Shown here: piece by piece, positions 24,796 through 34,180 of the stretch
Layout: every line of letters begins with the position of its first letter
Numbering within the stretch: position 1 is the first letter of the stretch
Assembly (NCBI GenBank): GCA_001897995.1
Contig: MKRV01000283.1
Coordinates: 31,291-89,776, forward strand
DNA: 58,486 bases
From: Alphaproteobacteria bacterium 65-37
Lineage (GTDB): Bacteria > Pseudomonadota > Alphaproteobacteria > Reyranellales > Reyranellaceae
Direction: 5' to 3'
Program-made: the position numbers and the translations under genes
Notes under the pieces: generated by a model
Told to the model about the DNA's origin: nothing
Database searches by the model: none
The model's input: the letters and a program-made list of their open reading frames with translations, nothing else

Positions 24796-26613
24796 TCAAA
24801 CAGGCAGCTCGAGCATTGTCGCTTGGGCGCCGCCGCTCAGCACCGTAAGAACCGGCGGCCGGCCGTGCGGGGCCTGCACGAAATGATCGGCGTCGGCGCC
24901 GGCGATCGAGAGCCGCAGCCGGCTGCCCTTGGCGAAGCGCCAGGCGATCGGCAGCAACGCGAAACGCAGGAGTTGCGGCTCGCCCGTGGGCATCGACCGG
25001 GCATCCTTGCGGGCAAAGGTCCGCCACGGCCACGTCGTCCGGTAGTTGCGCGGTGCCGGCGCCTCGGCGCGATGGATGGCCCGCAGCAACCCCTCGGTGA
25101 CGTAGCGCGACGTGCCGTCGGCCTCGACTTCGGAGAGATAGACGAACACGGCCGCGTCGGGCTCGCTCGACGCCAGCCAGAGCGACACGACGGGGTGGCC
25201 GGCGATCTCCAGCGCATCCTGTAGGGGCGACGACGTGAAGGACGCGAGCTTGCCTTCACGCTCCGACCAGTCCGCGTAGTAGTCGGTCGCATCGATTCCG
25301 GCGATCCGTTCGTAGCGCGTCTGCGATCCGCTGCCCCAGGTGAAATCGACCTCGATCCGGTCCGTCGTGCCGGGTCCGGGCGGCACAGTCGCGAGGCCAT
25401 TGTTCGAGGTCGCGAAGAAGACCCTCTTCCCCTCTGTCGGCGGCCAGGCCGGCGCCGCGCGCCATTCCTCGGCATGCATCGTGAAGTAGTGGATTGGTGC
25501 CTCGTGCGCGAGGCCGGTGTCGCGGCCGGCAAGATGCTGGTCGAAGAAGCGCAGCACCTCGCCCAGCACCGGCAACTCCGGCTCCATCCGGCCGCGCCAA
25601 GGAGAAGCGTTGACCCGTGCGCCGTGATCCCAGGGGCCGAGCAGCAGGCGACGTTCGGCGTTGGGCAGGGTGAGAAACCGCGACAACGCGCCATTGGCGT
25701 AGCCTGCACCGTCCATCCAGCCGGAGACGGCATAGACCGCGACGTCCGGTGGAATCTCGTCCAGGTAGTTGTAGGGGCTGAACGACGCGCTGGTGAAGGA
25801 CGGGTCATAGGGTAGCGCATCGTCACGGAATTTGAACTCCGTGATGAAGTCGGGCATCCGGAAATTCGCGAGATGCCCCCTTACCGCTTTGCGTGCCAGG
25901 CTGCCGTCGCGATCCTCGTCGACCGGTAGGGGCCCGAGCAGCGCCGGATTGGCGAAGTAGGCGAACTGTGCCCGAAGATCGCGGCGATCATGATCGAGCG
26001 CCAGCATCAGCTCGTCATAGACCAGCGCCAGGCGCTTGATCAGCAGCCCACCCGGATAATAATTGTCCGCCCAGGTGTCCCAGACGGCGAACAGCGGGGC
26101 GATCGCCCGCACCGCCTTGTGGCCGGTGCTGGCGAGAAAATCGCAGGCCGCGCCGAGATAGGAGATGCCGGTCGCACCGATCGCGCCGTCGCTCCAGGGC
26201 TGGGCCACGATCCAGTCGGCAAGCACCCGGTAGTCGTCGCGCTCGCGCGGCGAGCGGAACGAATCGCGCGTGCCGAAGCTCGCCCCGGTGCCGCGCGCAT
26301 CGACGACGACCAGCGCGTAGCCGCGCGGCACGAAGGTATCGCGATACTTGGACGTGTTGGGGGACGGCTCGACCCCGGTCGCGCCCGGCGCCAGTTCGAA
26401 GCGCCGCACGTAGGGCGTCAGGATCAGAATCGTCGGCCAGCGCCGGCCGGCATCGCCGTCAGGCAGGAAGACATCGACGGCCAGCCGGCAGCCGTCGGGC
26501 ATCGTCACATAGGTCGAGGAAGGTTTGCCGAGGCGATGCTCGGCGGGGCGTCCGGCAAGATAGCGGCTGGGCGGCACCTTCCAGGCCGAGCCGAGGTCGT
26601 CGCGATCCGGCAT
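24796..26613 (-). CDS. CocE/NonD-family serine hydrolase (S15-like)
   Basis: The product is 605 residues from the ATG at 26613; a GTG at 26631 would add six. The N-terminal alpha/beta-hydrolase has GYALVVVDARGTGASFG and nucleophile S151 in GATGISYLG. The C-terminal beta-sandwich region (about 360-600; LEIAGHPVVSLWLASSEPDAAVFVYLSEVEADG) is the XPD_C domain. The family includes X-prolyl peptidases, cocaine esterase and glutaryl-acylases, so the activity is ester or amide hydrolysis with unknown substrate. No signal peptide is seen. Palindromic repeats flank it on both sides, and a TATAGG-like sequence is absent, so no promoter is proposed. Confidence 0.87.
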   Translation of the reverse strand: MPDRDDLGSAWKVPPSRYLAGRPAEHRLGKPSSTYVTMPDGCRLAVDVFLPDGDAGRRWPTILILTPYVRRFELAPGATGVEPSPNTSKYRDTFVPRGYALVVVDARGTGASFGTRDSFRSPRERDDYRVLADWIVAQPWSDGAIGATGISYLGAACDFLASTGHKAVRAIAPLFAVWDTWADNYYPGGLLIKRLALVYDELMLALDHDRRDLRAQFAYFANPALLGPLPVDEDRDGSLARKAVRGHLANFRMPDFITEFKFRDDALPYDPSFTSASFSPYNYLDEIPPDVAVYAVSGWMDGAGYANGALSRFLTLPNAERRLLLGPWDHGARVNASPWRGRMEPELPVLGEVLRFFDQHLAGRDTGLAHEAPIHYFTMHAEEWRAAPAWPPTEGKRVFFATSNNGLATVPPGPGTTDRIEVDFTWGSGSQTRYERIAGIDATDYYADWSEREGKLASFTSSPLQDALEIAGHPVVSLWLASSEPDAAVFVYLSEVEADGTSRYVTEGLLRAIHRAEAPAPRNYRTTWPWRTFARKDARSMPTGEPQLLRFALLPIAWRFAKGSRLRLSIAGADADHFVQAPHGRPPVLTVLSGGAQATMLELPV

Positions 26614-26623
26614 CCCGATCCGC

Positions 26624-26724
26624 CCCCTCACCTAGCCTCTCCCCCCTAGCGGGGGAGAGGAACATGAAAGCCGAGATGCCCCTCTTCCTCCTCTCCCCCT
26701 TGGGGGAGAGGCTGGGTGAGGGGG
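26624..26724. repeat. Inverted pair of CTCTCCCCC palindromes
   Basis: Two elements with CCTCTCCCCC/GGGGGAGAGG hairpins face each other: one at about 26624-26660 preceded by CCCCTCACCTAG, and one at about 26691-26724 followed by CTGGGTGAGGGGG. The whole block is one large palindrome. It is of the same family as the repeats at 21296 and 33970. It lies between the aldehyde dehydrogenase end and the hydrolase start. Confidence 0.85.
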
Positions 26725-26729
26725 AAACG

Positions 26730-26755
26730 AACGACGCCGCGGGAGAGGCGTCGTT
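26730..26755 (-). terminator. Intrinsic terminator after the aldehyde dehydrogenase gene
   Basis: Nine-base arms AACGACGCC (26730-26738) and GGCGTCGTT (26747-26755) enclose an eight-base loop. Read on the minus strand, the direction of the aldehyde dehydrogenase gene ending at 26762, the stem is followed by CGTTTCCCCC, a short T-rich run. This makes it the best-placed terminator in the window. Confidence 0.7.
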
Positions 26756-26761
26756 CTTCCG

Positions 26762-28198
26762 TCACATGTTGAGCTGACTGACGAACTTGGTGTTGAGGTA
26801 GGCCTCGAGCGCCTCGACGCCACCTTCCGAGCCGTAGCCCGAATCCTTGATGCCGCCGAACGGCACTTCCGGCAGGGCGAGGCCGTGATGGTTGATCGAC
26901 ACCATGCCGCTCTCGAAGGCTGCGCCGATCTGCGCCGCGGTCTTGGTGTTCTTGGTGTAGGCATAGGCGGCGAGGCCCCAGTCGAGGCGATTCGCTTCCT
27001 TGACCACGCCGTCGAAGTCCTTGAACGGGGTGATCGGCGCCAGCGGGCCGAACGGCTCCTCGTTCATGATCTTGGCGTTGAGCGGCACGTCGGTGAGCAC
27101 CGTCGGCTCGTAGAAGTAACCCTTGTTGCCCTTGCGCTGACCGCCGGTACGCACCTTGGCGCCCTTGGCGATCGCGTCGCTCACAAAGCTGTCCATGGCA
27201 TGCAGGCGGCGCTCGGCCACCAGCGGCCCCATCTTGGTCTCGGCCTCGAGACCGTTACCGACCTTCATGTTCTTGGCGTAGGCCGTGAAGCGCTCGACGA
27301 ACTCCGGATAGACCTTCTCGTGCACCAGGAAGCGCGTCGGCGCGACGCAGACCTGGCCGGCGTTCCTGAACTTGTTGGCGCCCAGCACGTTCACTGCCTG
27401 CTCGAGATCGGCATCCTCGAACACGATCGCCGGGGCGTGGCCGCCCAGTTCCATCGTCACGCGCTTCATGTGCGCGCCAGCAAGGGCGGCGAGCTGCTTG
27501 CCGACCGGCGTCGAGCCCGTGAAGGTCACCTTCTTGATGATCGGATGGGGGATCAGATACTCGCTGATCTCCGACGGCACGCCGTAGACGAGCTGGATCA
27601 CGCCCGCCGGCACGCCGGCGTCGACGAAGGCCTTGATGAGCTGGGCGCAGGAGCCGGGCGTGTCTTCCGGTCCCTTGATGATGATCGAGCAGCCGGTGGC
27701 GAGCGCCGCCGACGCCTTGCGCACCACCTGGTTGATCGGGAAGTTCCACGGCGTGAAGGCCGCGACTGGACCGACCGGCTCCTTGATCACGAGCTGGTAC
27801 ACGTTCTCGGCGCGCGCCGGCACGACGCGACCGTAGGTGCGGCGGCCTTCTTCGGCCATCCAGTCGATGATGTCGGCGGCGAGGCCAGTCTCGATCCTGG
27901 CCTCGTAGAGCGGCTTGCCCTGCTCCTGCGTCATGATCGTGGCGATCTCTTCGAGACGCTGGCGCATCAGGTCGGCGGCCTTGCGCATGATCTTGTAGCG
28001 CTCGTAGGCCGACACCTTCTTCCACTGCTTGAAGCCCTTGTCAGCAGCGGCCAGCGCGCGATCGAGGTCGCTCTTCTCGGCATGCGCCACCTGGCCGATC
28101 ACTTCTTCCGTCGCGGGATTGATGATCGGAATCGTCCGGCCGTTGGCGCCCTTGGTCCAGGCGCCATCGATCATCAGGGAGACATCGCTATAAGTCAT
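26762..28198 (-). CDS. gabD: NAD(P)-dependent aldehyde dehydrogenase, succinate-semialdehyde type
   Basis: The ATG at 28198 follows GGAGGAAGG and gives 478 residues, close to GabD length; the longer frame from 28255 lacks a good start. The catalytic C284 (GQVCVAP) and general base E250 (MELGGHAP) are present, as are the cofactor segment [14 protein letters not shown] and [12 protein letters not shown]. The pattern fits the succinate/glutarate-semialdehyde group, which oxidises a semialdehyde to a dicarboxylate. Its gene follows the OHCU decarboxylase/HIU hydrolase gene by 17 bases on the same strand, so a ureide or nitrogen-compound pathway is possible. The gabD name is a family call, not proof of substrate. 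Confidence 0.87.
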   Translation of the reverse strand: MTYSDVSLMIDGAWTKGANGRTIPIINPATEEVIGQVAHAEKSDLDRALAAADKGFKQWKKVSAYERYKIMRKAADLMRQRLEEIATIMTQEQGKPLYEARIETGLAADIIDWMAEEGRRTYGRVVPARAENVYQLVIKEPVGPVAAFTPWNFPINQVVRKASAALATGCSIIIKGPEDTPGSCAQLIKAFVDAGVPAGVIQLVYGVPSEISEYLIPHPIIKKVTFTGSTPVGKQLAALAGAHMKRVTMELGGHAPAIVFEDADLEQAVNVLGANKFRNAGQVCVAPTRFLVHEKVYPEFVERFTAYAKNMKVGNGLEAETKMGPLVAERRLHAMDSFVSDAIAKGAKVRTGGQRKGNKGYFYEPTVLTDVPLNAKIMNEEPFGPLAPITPFKDFDGVVKEANRLDWGLAAYAYTKNTKTAAQIGAAFESGMVSINHHGLALPEVPFGGIKDSGYGSEGGVEALEAYLNTKFVSQLNM

Positions 28199-28215
28199 AC
28201 CTTCCTCCGTTATTC

Positions 28216-29097
28216 TCAGCTTCCGCGATAGGTGGAATAGCTCCAGGGCGTGCAAAGCAGCGGCACGTGATAATGCCCCTCCGACTCGGCAATGGAAAAG
28301 CGCAAAGGCACGATATCGAGGAACGGCGGATCGCTTTGCGCAATGCCCCTGCTGCGAAAGTGGTCACCGACCGCAAACTGCAGCTCGTAGCGGCCGATCG
28401 GCAGCGGCCGTCCGCCGATCAGGGGCGCGTCGGTGCGGCCATCGGCATTGGTGACGGCCTTCGCAATCAGATGATGCTGCCGGCCGGCCAGCTCGTAGAG
28501 CTCGATCGCGACGCCGACGGCCGGTCGGCCGCCATGCGTGTCGAGGACGTGCGTGCTGAGACGGCCGTCGACCCGCGGCATGCCCTCGCCCGTCACCTTG
28601 GCGGCCACGCGCAGTCGCGTGATGTAGAAGATCTCCTGCAGAGCCGCGGCGAACTCGGTGGCGGCGTCGTGCCGCAGCCGCCGCTCGAACTGGGCAAGGA
28701 TCGAATCGCGCGTATGGCGGCGCACGCAGACGATGAAAGGAAAGCCGAACGTCGCCTTGTAGGCGTCGTTCAGGCGATGGAACCGTGCGAATTCTTCTTC
28801 CGAGAGCGTGTCGAGGCCCACACTCGCCTGCTCGCGTCGCGAATCGTCGGTCAAGGCCCCGGCGCGCGCGGCCTTGCCGGCAAGGTCGGGATGGCCGCGC
28901 AGGAAGGCAAGCTGCTGCTCGCGCGACGCGGCACGCACGGTGCCCATCATCGCCTCGTGCAGGGCCGTCACGCTGACGAACGGACGGCGCGCCGCGGCGA
29001 CCTCGGCCACCCAAGGCGCCAGTTCGAACGTGTCGCCGACGGCGTCGGAGAAATCCGCCGGGTGTGCCTGGTTGAGGTCGGCGAGAGCGTGAACCAT
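28216..29097 (-). CDS. Fused OHCU decarboxylase / 5-hydroxyisourate hydrolase (allantoin synthase)
   Basis: The 293-residue protein joins two enzymes of urate breakdown. Residues 1-165 match OHCU decarboxylase (UraD): [38 protein letters not shown] and [25 protein letters not shown]. Residues 178-293 match the transthyretin-related HIU hydrolase (UraH/PucM): [21 protein letters not shown] and the diagnostic C-terminal YRGS. Together they turn 5-hydroxyisourate into S-allantoin. The fusion order is that of plant allantoin synthase; most bacteria encode two proteins. No peroxisomal-type signal is relevant here. Urate oxidase is not in the window. Confidence 0.92.
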   Translation of the reverse strand: MVHALADLNQAHPADFSDAVGDTFELAPWVAEVAAARRPFVSVTALHEAMMGTVRAASREQQLAFLRGHPDLAGKAARAGALTDDSRREQASVGLDTLSEEEFARFHRLNDAYKATFGFPFIVCVRRHTRDSILAQFERRLRHDAATEFAAALQEIFYITRLRVAAKVTGEGMPRVDGRLSTHVLDTHGGRPAVGVAIELYELAGRQHHLIAKAVTNADGRTDAPLIGGRPLPIGRYELQFAVGDHFRSRGIAQSDPPFLDIVPLRFSIAESEGHYHVPLLCTPWSYSTYRGS

Positions 29098-29199
29098 GCC
29101 GGCCGACCTAGCACGGCCGCCGGTCCGTCTCTATAGTCCGGCCAGCAAATTCAAAGGCCCGCACGTTCAAGGGCCGCAAACTCACAGGGAGGAGCCGCA

Positions 29200-30468
29200 A
29201 TGACCGGCCGCAACAACTTCACCCGTCGCCGCTTCGGCCGTCGCGATTTCGGACGGGCCACGCTCGCCGGCGCGGCCTTGCTCGGCGCGCCGCTGCCGCT
29301 CCGCCATGCGCTGGCGCAGGGCGGCCCGGCCGACCTCAAAGTCGGCTTGCTGCTGCCGACGTCCGGCCTTCAGGCGCAGATCGGCCAGGCTTGCCGCCGC
29401 GGCGCCGACGTCGCCAACGAGGTGTTCGCCGACATGAAGATGCCGGTGAAGCTCGACATCGTGAATTACGACACCGAGACCAAGCCCGACGTGGCGCGCA
29501 CCCAGGCCGAGAAGGCGATCGATGCCGGCTGCCACATGCTGGTCGGCGCCTTCGATTCCGGCCAGACCATCGCCATCGCCCAGGTCTGCGAACAGCGCGG
29601 CGTGCCGCTGGTCGTGAACATCGCGGCGGCGCCGCAGATCACCGAGCAAGGCTACAAATTCGTCGTGCGCAACTTCCCGACGGCGCCGATGCTGATCACC
29701 GGTGCGCTGGCCCTGCACAAGGAGATCTTCAAGGTCTCGGGCAAGACGCCGAAGACTGCGGTGCTGATGAGCGTGAACGACACGTTCGGCACCTCGATGA
29801 TCAACGGCATCAAGGCCCTCTTCCCCAAGCTCGACATGCCCTACGAGCTGGTCGACACGATCAGCTACGACCCGGCCGCCAAGGATCTCGCGGTCGAGGT
29901 CGGCAAGGCCAAGGCGACCAAGGCCGAGCTGCTGCTGCCGGTGAGCCGCCTCAACGACGCCAAGCTGCTCGTCCAGGAGATGGTGAAGCAGCGCTGGGAG
30001 CCGATGGGCGTGCTCAATCCCGGCGCGCCCGGCCTCTACGAGCAGGACTTCCTCAAGACCATGGGCAAGTACGGCGAGTTCATGATCTCGAACGTGCCGT
30101 GGCTCGACCCGAAGTCGGCCATGACGCAGTCGCTGGAGAAGCGCCACGCCGCCAAGTATCCCAACGACCAGCTCGATCTCAACGGTGGCTTCACCTTCGA
30201 AGGCATCCTGATCGCCGCCCATGCCTGGCTCACCGCCAAGTCGACCAAGCCCGGCGACCTGATGGAAGCCCTGCGCAAGGCCAAGATCGACCAGCACGTC
30301 ATGATCGGCGGCCCGATCCAGTTCGACGCCAAGGGCCAGAACGTCAACATCAAGGCCTCGGCCGTCGAGAACCTGAAGCGCAAGCCGACCGTGGTCCTGC
30401 CGCTCGAGTCCGCTGCCGCGCCGCTGGTCTTCCCGATGCCCAGCTGGAACGACAAGCGCCGCACCTGA
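29200..30468 (+). CDS. Liv-type ABC transporter substrate-binding protein
   Basis: The 422-residue product has an Arg-rich, Tat-like signal peptide (RRRFGRRDFGRATLAGAALL, cleavage near ALA-QG). The mature part follows the Leu/Ile/Val-binding family: VGLLLPTSGLQAQIGQACRRGADVANEVF, then NYDTETKPDVARTQAEKAID. A GGGAGGAG ribosome-binding site precedes the ATG. It is the first gene of a five-gene transporter. The family binds branched-chain amino acids, urea, amides or aromatic acids; the divergent allantoin synthase gene makes a ureide-related ligand conceivable but unproven. A TATAGT stretch near 29132 may belong to its promoter. Confidence 0.9.
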   Translation: MTGRNNFTRRRFGRRDFGRATLAGAALLGAPLPLRHALAQGGPADLKVGLLLPTSGLQAQIGQACRRGADVANEVFADMKMPVKLDIVNYDTETKPDVARTQAEKAIDAGCHMLVGAFDSGQTIAIAQVCEQRGVPLVVNIAAAPQITEQGYKFVVRNFPTAPMLITGALALHKEIFKVSGKTPKTAVLMSVNDTFGTSMINGIKALFPKLDMPYELVDTISYDPAAKDLAVEVGKAKATKAELLLPVSRLNDAKLLVQEMVKQRWEPMGVLNPGAPGLYEQDFLKTMGKYGEFMISNVPWLDPKSAMTQSLEKRHAAKYPNDQLDLNGGFTFEGILIAAHAWLTAKSTKPGDLMEALRKAKIDQHVMIGGPIQFDAKGQNVNIKASAVENLKRKPTVVLPLESAAAPLVFPMPSWNDKRRT

Positions 30469-30474
30469 GCCCCT

Positions 30475-30545
30475 TCTGTCATCCTGAGCGCAGCGAAGGA
30501 TCTCATGCCGATGGCAAGCGGCGATAAGGTCCTTCCCTGCACTCC
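30475..30545. repeat. GTCATCCTGAGCG-type intergenic repeat
   Basis: The 114-base gap between livK-like and livH-like genes starts with TGTCATCCTGAGCGCAGCG followed by AAGGATCT, and has a partial complementary AAGGTCCTTCCC downstream. This is the same type of element as the hairpin at 40306-40394 (TGTCATCCCGAGGCGTAGC). Its place inside an operon suggests that it could modulate the ratio of binding protein to permease mRNA, as REP-type hairpins do, but the stem here is incomplete. Confidence 0.5.
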
Positions 30546-30582
30546 AGCGCGCGAGTGACCTCGCGCGAGACGACACGATCCG

Positions 30583-31464
30583 ATGACCGCCGACTTCCTC
30601 CTCTCCCTCGCCCAGGCGATCACCAAGGGCCTGCTGACCGGCATGGTCTACGGGCTGATGGCGCTCGGCCTGTCGGTGATCTTCGGCGTCATGCGCGTGG
30701 TCAACTTCGCGCATGGCGAGCTGATGGTCGTCGGCATGTATCTCGCCTGGATGGGCTTCGAATACCTGCAGGTCTCGCCGATGCTGAGCCTGCCGGTGAT
30801 CGCCGCCGTCTTCTTCGTGGCGGGCTACGCCCTGCAGCGCACCGTCATCTCACCCTTCATTGGCCGGCCCGAGCATCAGCAGTTCCTGCTGCTGCTGGCG
30901 ATCGCCATCCTGCTGGTCAATGCCTGCCTTGCCATCGCCGGCCCCGACTCGCGCGGCGTTCAGCTCGAGTCCCAGTTCGATTCCTACGAACTGGGGCCTC
31001 TGGTGTTCGATGCCGTGCGCCTGCATGCGGCGCTGACGGCGGTCGTCATCGCGGCCCTGCTCTGGCTGTTCTTCACGCGCACGCGCATCGGCAAGTCGAT
31101 CCGCGCCGCCGCCGACAACCACATGGGCGCCCTCGTGGTCGGGCTCGACGTGCGCCGCCTCTATGCTTTCACCTTCGGCGTCGGCGCGGCCTGCGTGGGC
31201 GCCGCGGGCGCGCTCATGATCACCATCATTCCGGTGACGCCCTTCCTTGCCGCGGAATACACGCTGCTCGCCTTTGTCATCGTGATCGTGGGCGGGCTGG
31301 GCAGCATGACCGGGGCGCTGCTGGGCGGCCTGCTGATCGGGGTCAGCGAGGCGGTCGCGGGCCTGCTGCTGCAACCGTCGCTCAAGAGCATGGTGAGCTT
31401 CGGCATCCTGATCCTGGTCCTGCTGCTCAGGCCGCAGGGCCTGATGGGCAAGCGCGGCCAATGA
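30583..31464 (+). CDS. livH: Liv-type ABC transporter permease (LivH)
   Basis: The 293-residue product has about eight membrane segments and the LivH motifs GLMALGLSVIFGVMRVVNFAHGE near the N-terminus and VIVGGLGSMTGALLGGLLIG near the C-terminus. It forms half of the inner-membrane channel. The start has only a weak ribosome-binding site, and the stop overlaps the start of the next permease (ATGA), so the two are coupled. Confidence 0.93.
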   Translation: MTADFLLSLAQAITKGLLTGMVYGLMALGLSVIFGVMRVVNFAHGELMVVGMYLAWMGFEYLQVSPMLSLPVIAAVFFVAGYALQRTVISPFIGRPEHQQFLLLLAIAILLVNACLAIAGPDSRGVQLESQFDSYELGPLVFDAVRLHAALTAVVIAALLWLFFTRTRIGKSIRAAADNHMGALVVGLDVRRLYAFTFGVGAACVGAAGALMITIIPVTPFLAAEYTLLAFVIVIVGGLGSMTGALLGGLLIGVSEAVAGLLLQPSLKSMVSFGILILVLLLRPQGLMGKRGQ

Positions 31465-32459
31465 GCCTGCTGCACCGCCTGACCGACGGCGTGCCGTTGC
31501 GCGCACTCTGGGGGCTGGGGCTGCTGCTCGCCGCCCTGCTGGTAGCGCCGGCCTTTCTCGGCAAATACGGCCTCTCCGTCCTGATCCTGGTCCTCTACTT
31601 CGCCTATGTGGGGCAGGCCTGGAACATCATGATGGGCTTCGCGGGCCAGCTTTCGCTCGGCCATGCCCTCTATGCCGGGCTGGGTGGCTATATCGCCGCC
31701 GGCCTCTTCTTCCATTACGGCGTCGGCCCCTGGCTCGGCCTGTTCGCCGCCGTGGCCGCCGCCGCGGCGGCCGGCGCCGTGGTCGGCTATCTCGGCTTCC
31801 GCTTCTCGCTCGCCGGCGTCTATTTCGCCCTGCTCACCATCGCCTTCAGCGAGTTTACGCGCATCGCCTTCGACCATTGGGGTTGGGTCGGTGGCTCGGG
31901 CGGCCTGTTCCTCAAGGTCGATGCCACCGCCGACTGGCTGAACCTGCGCGGCGGGCCGGTTCTCTTCTACTATGTGATCCTGGCGCTGGCGGTCGGCGCT
32001 TTCATCCTCTGTCGCGCCTTGCTGGAAAGCCGGCTCGGCCGCTACTGGCTCGCCATCCGCGAGGATGCCGAAGCAGCCCAGGCGGTGGGCGTGCCGGTGT
32101 TCCGCTGCAAGATGATCGCCGTGGTGATCTCGGCGGCGCTGACGGCGGTGGCCGGCGTCTGGAACGCCTTCTACTACAACAACCTCTTTCCCGAGACGGC
32201 CTTCGCCATGGGCCGCTCGATCGAGTTCACCCTGGCACCGATTATCGGCGGCCTGGGCACCTTGTTCGGCCCGATCGTCGGCGCGGTCGTGCTAACGGGC
32301 CTGGGCGAGATCTTCACCGACCTCAGCGAGCTCTTCCATATCTCCGGCATCAAGCAGATCTTCTACGGCCTCGCGCTCCTGATCATCGTGATGTACCGGC
32401 CCGCCGGCGTCTGGCCCTGGATCGCCGACCGCTTCGGCTTCGGGGAGAAGCGGCGATGA
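31461..32459 (+). CDS. livM: Liv-type ABC transporter permease (LivM)
   Basis: The ATG at 31461 overlaps the livH stop; the frame is open upstream only as an out-of-frame shadow of livH. The 332-residue product has the LivM pattern: YVGQAWNIMMGFAGQLSLGHALYAGLGGY and REDAEAAQAVGVPVFRCKMIA, and the late ILGGLG-like motif APIIGGLGTLFGP. It pairs with LivH to form the channel. The stop overlaps the livG start. Confidence 0.93.
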   Translation: MSLLHRLTDGVPLRALWGLGLLLAALLVAPAFLGKYGLSVLILVLYFAYVGQAWNIMMGFAGQLSLGHALYAGLGGYIAAGLFFHYGVGPWLGLFAAVAAAAAAGAVVGYLGFRFSLAGVYFALLTIAFSEFTRIAFDHWGWVGGSGGLFLKVDATADWLNLRGGPVLFYYVILALAVGAFILCRALLESRLGRYWLAIREDAEAAQAVGVPVFRCKMIAVVISAALTAVAGVWNAFYYNNLFPETAFAMGRSIEFTLAPIIGGLGTLFGPIVGAVVLTGLGEIFTDLSELFHISGIKQIFYGLALLIIVMYRPAGVWPWIADRFGFGEKRR

Positions 32460-33193
32460 GCGGCGGCTCTGGCGCTCGTCTGGAACTTGCCGGCATCGGC
32501 AAGAACTTCCGCGGCCTGCGCGCCGTGCACGATGTCTCCTTCAGCGTGCCGGCTGGCGCAATCCACGCGCTGATCGGCCCCAATGGCGCCGGCAAGACCA
32601 CGATCTTCAACATGATCGCCGGCGTCTACCGCCCCGATGCCGGCACCGTCAGCCTGGACGGCAGGCAGATCTCGGGCCTCAGGCCCGACCTCGTCTGCGA
32701 CGCGGGCGTCGGCCGCACCTTCCAGATCGTGAAGCCCTTCAAGGGGCTGAGCGTGCTGGAGAACGTCACGGTCGGCGCTCTCCACCGCCGGCCGGCGCTC
32801 GGCGACGCACGCGCCGCCGCTGCCGACATCCTGGAGCGGCTCGGCCTGCACGACCGGCGTCATCAGGCGGCCGAGAGCCTCACCCTGCCCGACCGCAAGC
32901 GCCTCGAAGTAGCGCGGGCGCTGGCGACCGAACCTAAGCTCTTGCTGCTCGACGAGGTGATGGCCGGCCTGCGCCCCACCGAGGTCGACGTGATGGTGGC
33001 CTTCCTGCGCGACCTCAATGTCCGCACCGGCCTCACCATCCTGCTGATCGAACACGTCATGCGCGCCGTTATGGCGCTGGCGGCGGAAGTGGTCGTGGTG
33101 AGCTACGGCGAGAAAATCGCTCAGGGTACGCCGGCCGAGATCGCTCGGAATCAGGCCGTGCTCGACGTTTATCTCGGCGAGGAGGAAGCGTGA
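32456..33193 (+). CDS. livG: Liv-type ABC transporter ATPase (LivG)
   Basis: The ATG at 32456 overlaps the livM stop, giving 245 residues. Walker A is GPNGAGKTT and Walker B is LLLLDEVMAGLRP. The signature region reads ESLTLPDRKRLEVARAL, where the usual LSGGQ is replaced by LTLPD; such degeneration is common in LivG, where LPYG or similar is found. It energises transport together with LivF, encoded just downstream with a four-base overlap. Confidence 0.93.
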   Translation: MSGGSGARLELAGIGKNFRGLRAVHDVSFSVPAGAIHALIGPNGAGKTTIFNMIAGVYRPDAGTVSLDGRQISGLRPDLVCDAGVGRTFQIVKPFKGLSVLENVTVGALHRRPALGDARAAAADILERLGLHDRRHQAAESLTLPDRKRLEVARALATEPKLLLLDEVMAGLRPTEVDVMVAFLRDLNVRTGLTILLIEHVMRAVMALAAEVVVVSYGEKIAQGTPAEIARNQAVLDVYLGEEEA

Positions 33194-33906
33194 GCACGCC
33201 CCTCCTGCAGGTCGACGGGCTCGACCTCTTCTACGGCGATGCCCAAGCCCTGGCCGGCGTGTCGCTCACCATCGAGGCCGGCGAGATCGTGGCGATCGTG
33301 GGCGCCAACGGCGCCGGCAAGAGCTCGCTGATCCGGTCGATCCATGGAATCGAACGGCCGGCACGCGGCCATGTCCGCTTCGACGGCAAGGACATCACCG
33401 GCTGGCCCTCCTACCAGGTCTGCGAAGTGGGTATCGGCCATGTCGCCGAAGGGCGGCAGGTCTTCCCCAACCTGTCGGTGCTGGAAAATCTCGAAATGGG
33501 CGCGACACCCAAACGCGCCCGCGCCGCCGAGAAGCAAACCCTGGAGCGGGTGTTCGGCCTGTTCCCGCGACTGGCGGAGCGGCGCAAGCAGGCCGCCGGC
33601 ACGCTCTCCGGCGGCGAGCAGCAGATGCTGGCGATCGGCCGCTGCCTGATGGGCCAGCCGCGGCTGATCATGTTCGACGAGCCCTCACTCGGCCTCGCGC
33701 CCACGATCGTGCAGGAAGTCTTCCGCATCGTGCGCCGCCTGAACGACGAGGGCCTCACCATCCTGCTGGTCGAGCAGAACGTCATGGCCTCGCTCAAGAT
33801 CGCCCATCGCGGCTATGTCCTGGAGAACGGCCGCATCGAGCTCGACGGCCCGGGCGCCGACCTCCTCACCAACGACCGCGTGCGCCAAGCCTATCTCGGT
33901 CTGTGA
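33190..33906 (+). CDS. livF: Liv-type ABC transporter ATPase (LivF)
   Basis: The 238-residue product has Walker A GANGAGKSS, an intact signature LSGGEQQMLAIGR, Walker B LIMFDEPSLGLAP and the H-loop position occupied by VEQN, as usual for LivF. The GTG start at 33190 overlaps the livG stop. It is the last gene of the operon; a CTCTCCCCC palindrome lies 64 bases after the stop and may end the transcript. Confidence 0.93.
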   Translation: MSTPLLQVDGLDLFYGDAQALAGVSLTIEAGEIVAIVGANGAGKSSLIRSIHGIERPARGHVRFDGKDITGWPSYQVCEVGIGHVAEGRQVFPNLSVLENLEMGATPKRARAAEKQTLERVFGLFPRLAERRKQAAGTLSGGEQQMLAIGRCLMGQPRLIMFDEPSLGLAPTIVQEVFRIVRRLNDEGLTILLVEQNVMASLKIAHRGYVLENGRIELDGPGADLLTNDRVRQAYLGL

Positions 33907-33969
33907 GCTGCTTGCCTGCTTCTTCCGGTCCGGATCTGTCACCCATCGTCCCGGTCTGGACTTCATATT

Positions 33970-33994
33970 CCTCTCCCCCGAAGCGGGGGAGAGG
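33970..33994. repeat. CTCTCCCCC palindrome after the Liv operon
   Basis: CCTCTCCCCC and GGGGGAGAGG arms enclose GAAGC. It is the same element as the copies at 21296 and 26624, here without the TGAGGGG extension. It sits in the 274-base gap between livF and the transglutaminase gene. The rest of the gap (33995-34180) shows no gene or clear signal other than the ribosome-binding site at its end. Confidence 0.8.
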
Positions 33995-34180
33995 AGAAAG
34001 AAAGAACAAGTTCTCGTCAGCGGCCATTGACGGAACCTCGGGCCGGTTGCCATCCTTGTCTTTCCGGTACTGGCTGCTGTCGCGTGCGACGCGGACTTGA
34101 TCCGGGACGGCCCTGATCCTTCCCGCCGACGGGAACGAGCACCCTCCCCCGGCACGACTGCTCTGTGGGAGGAGATAAAG

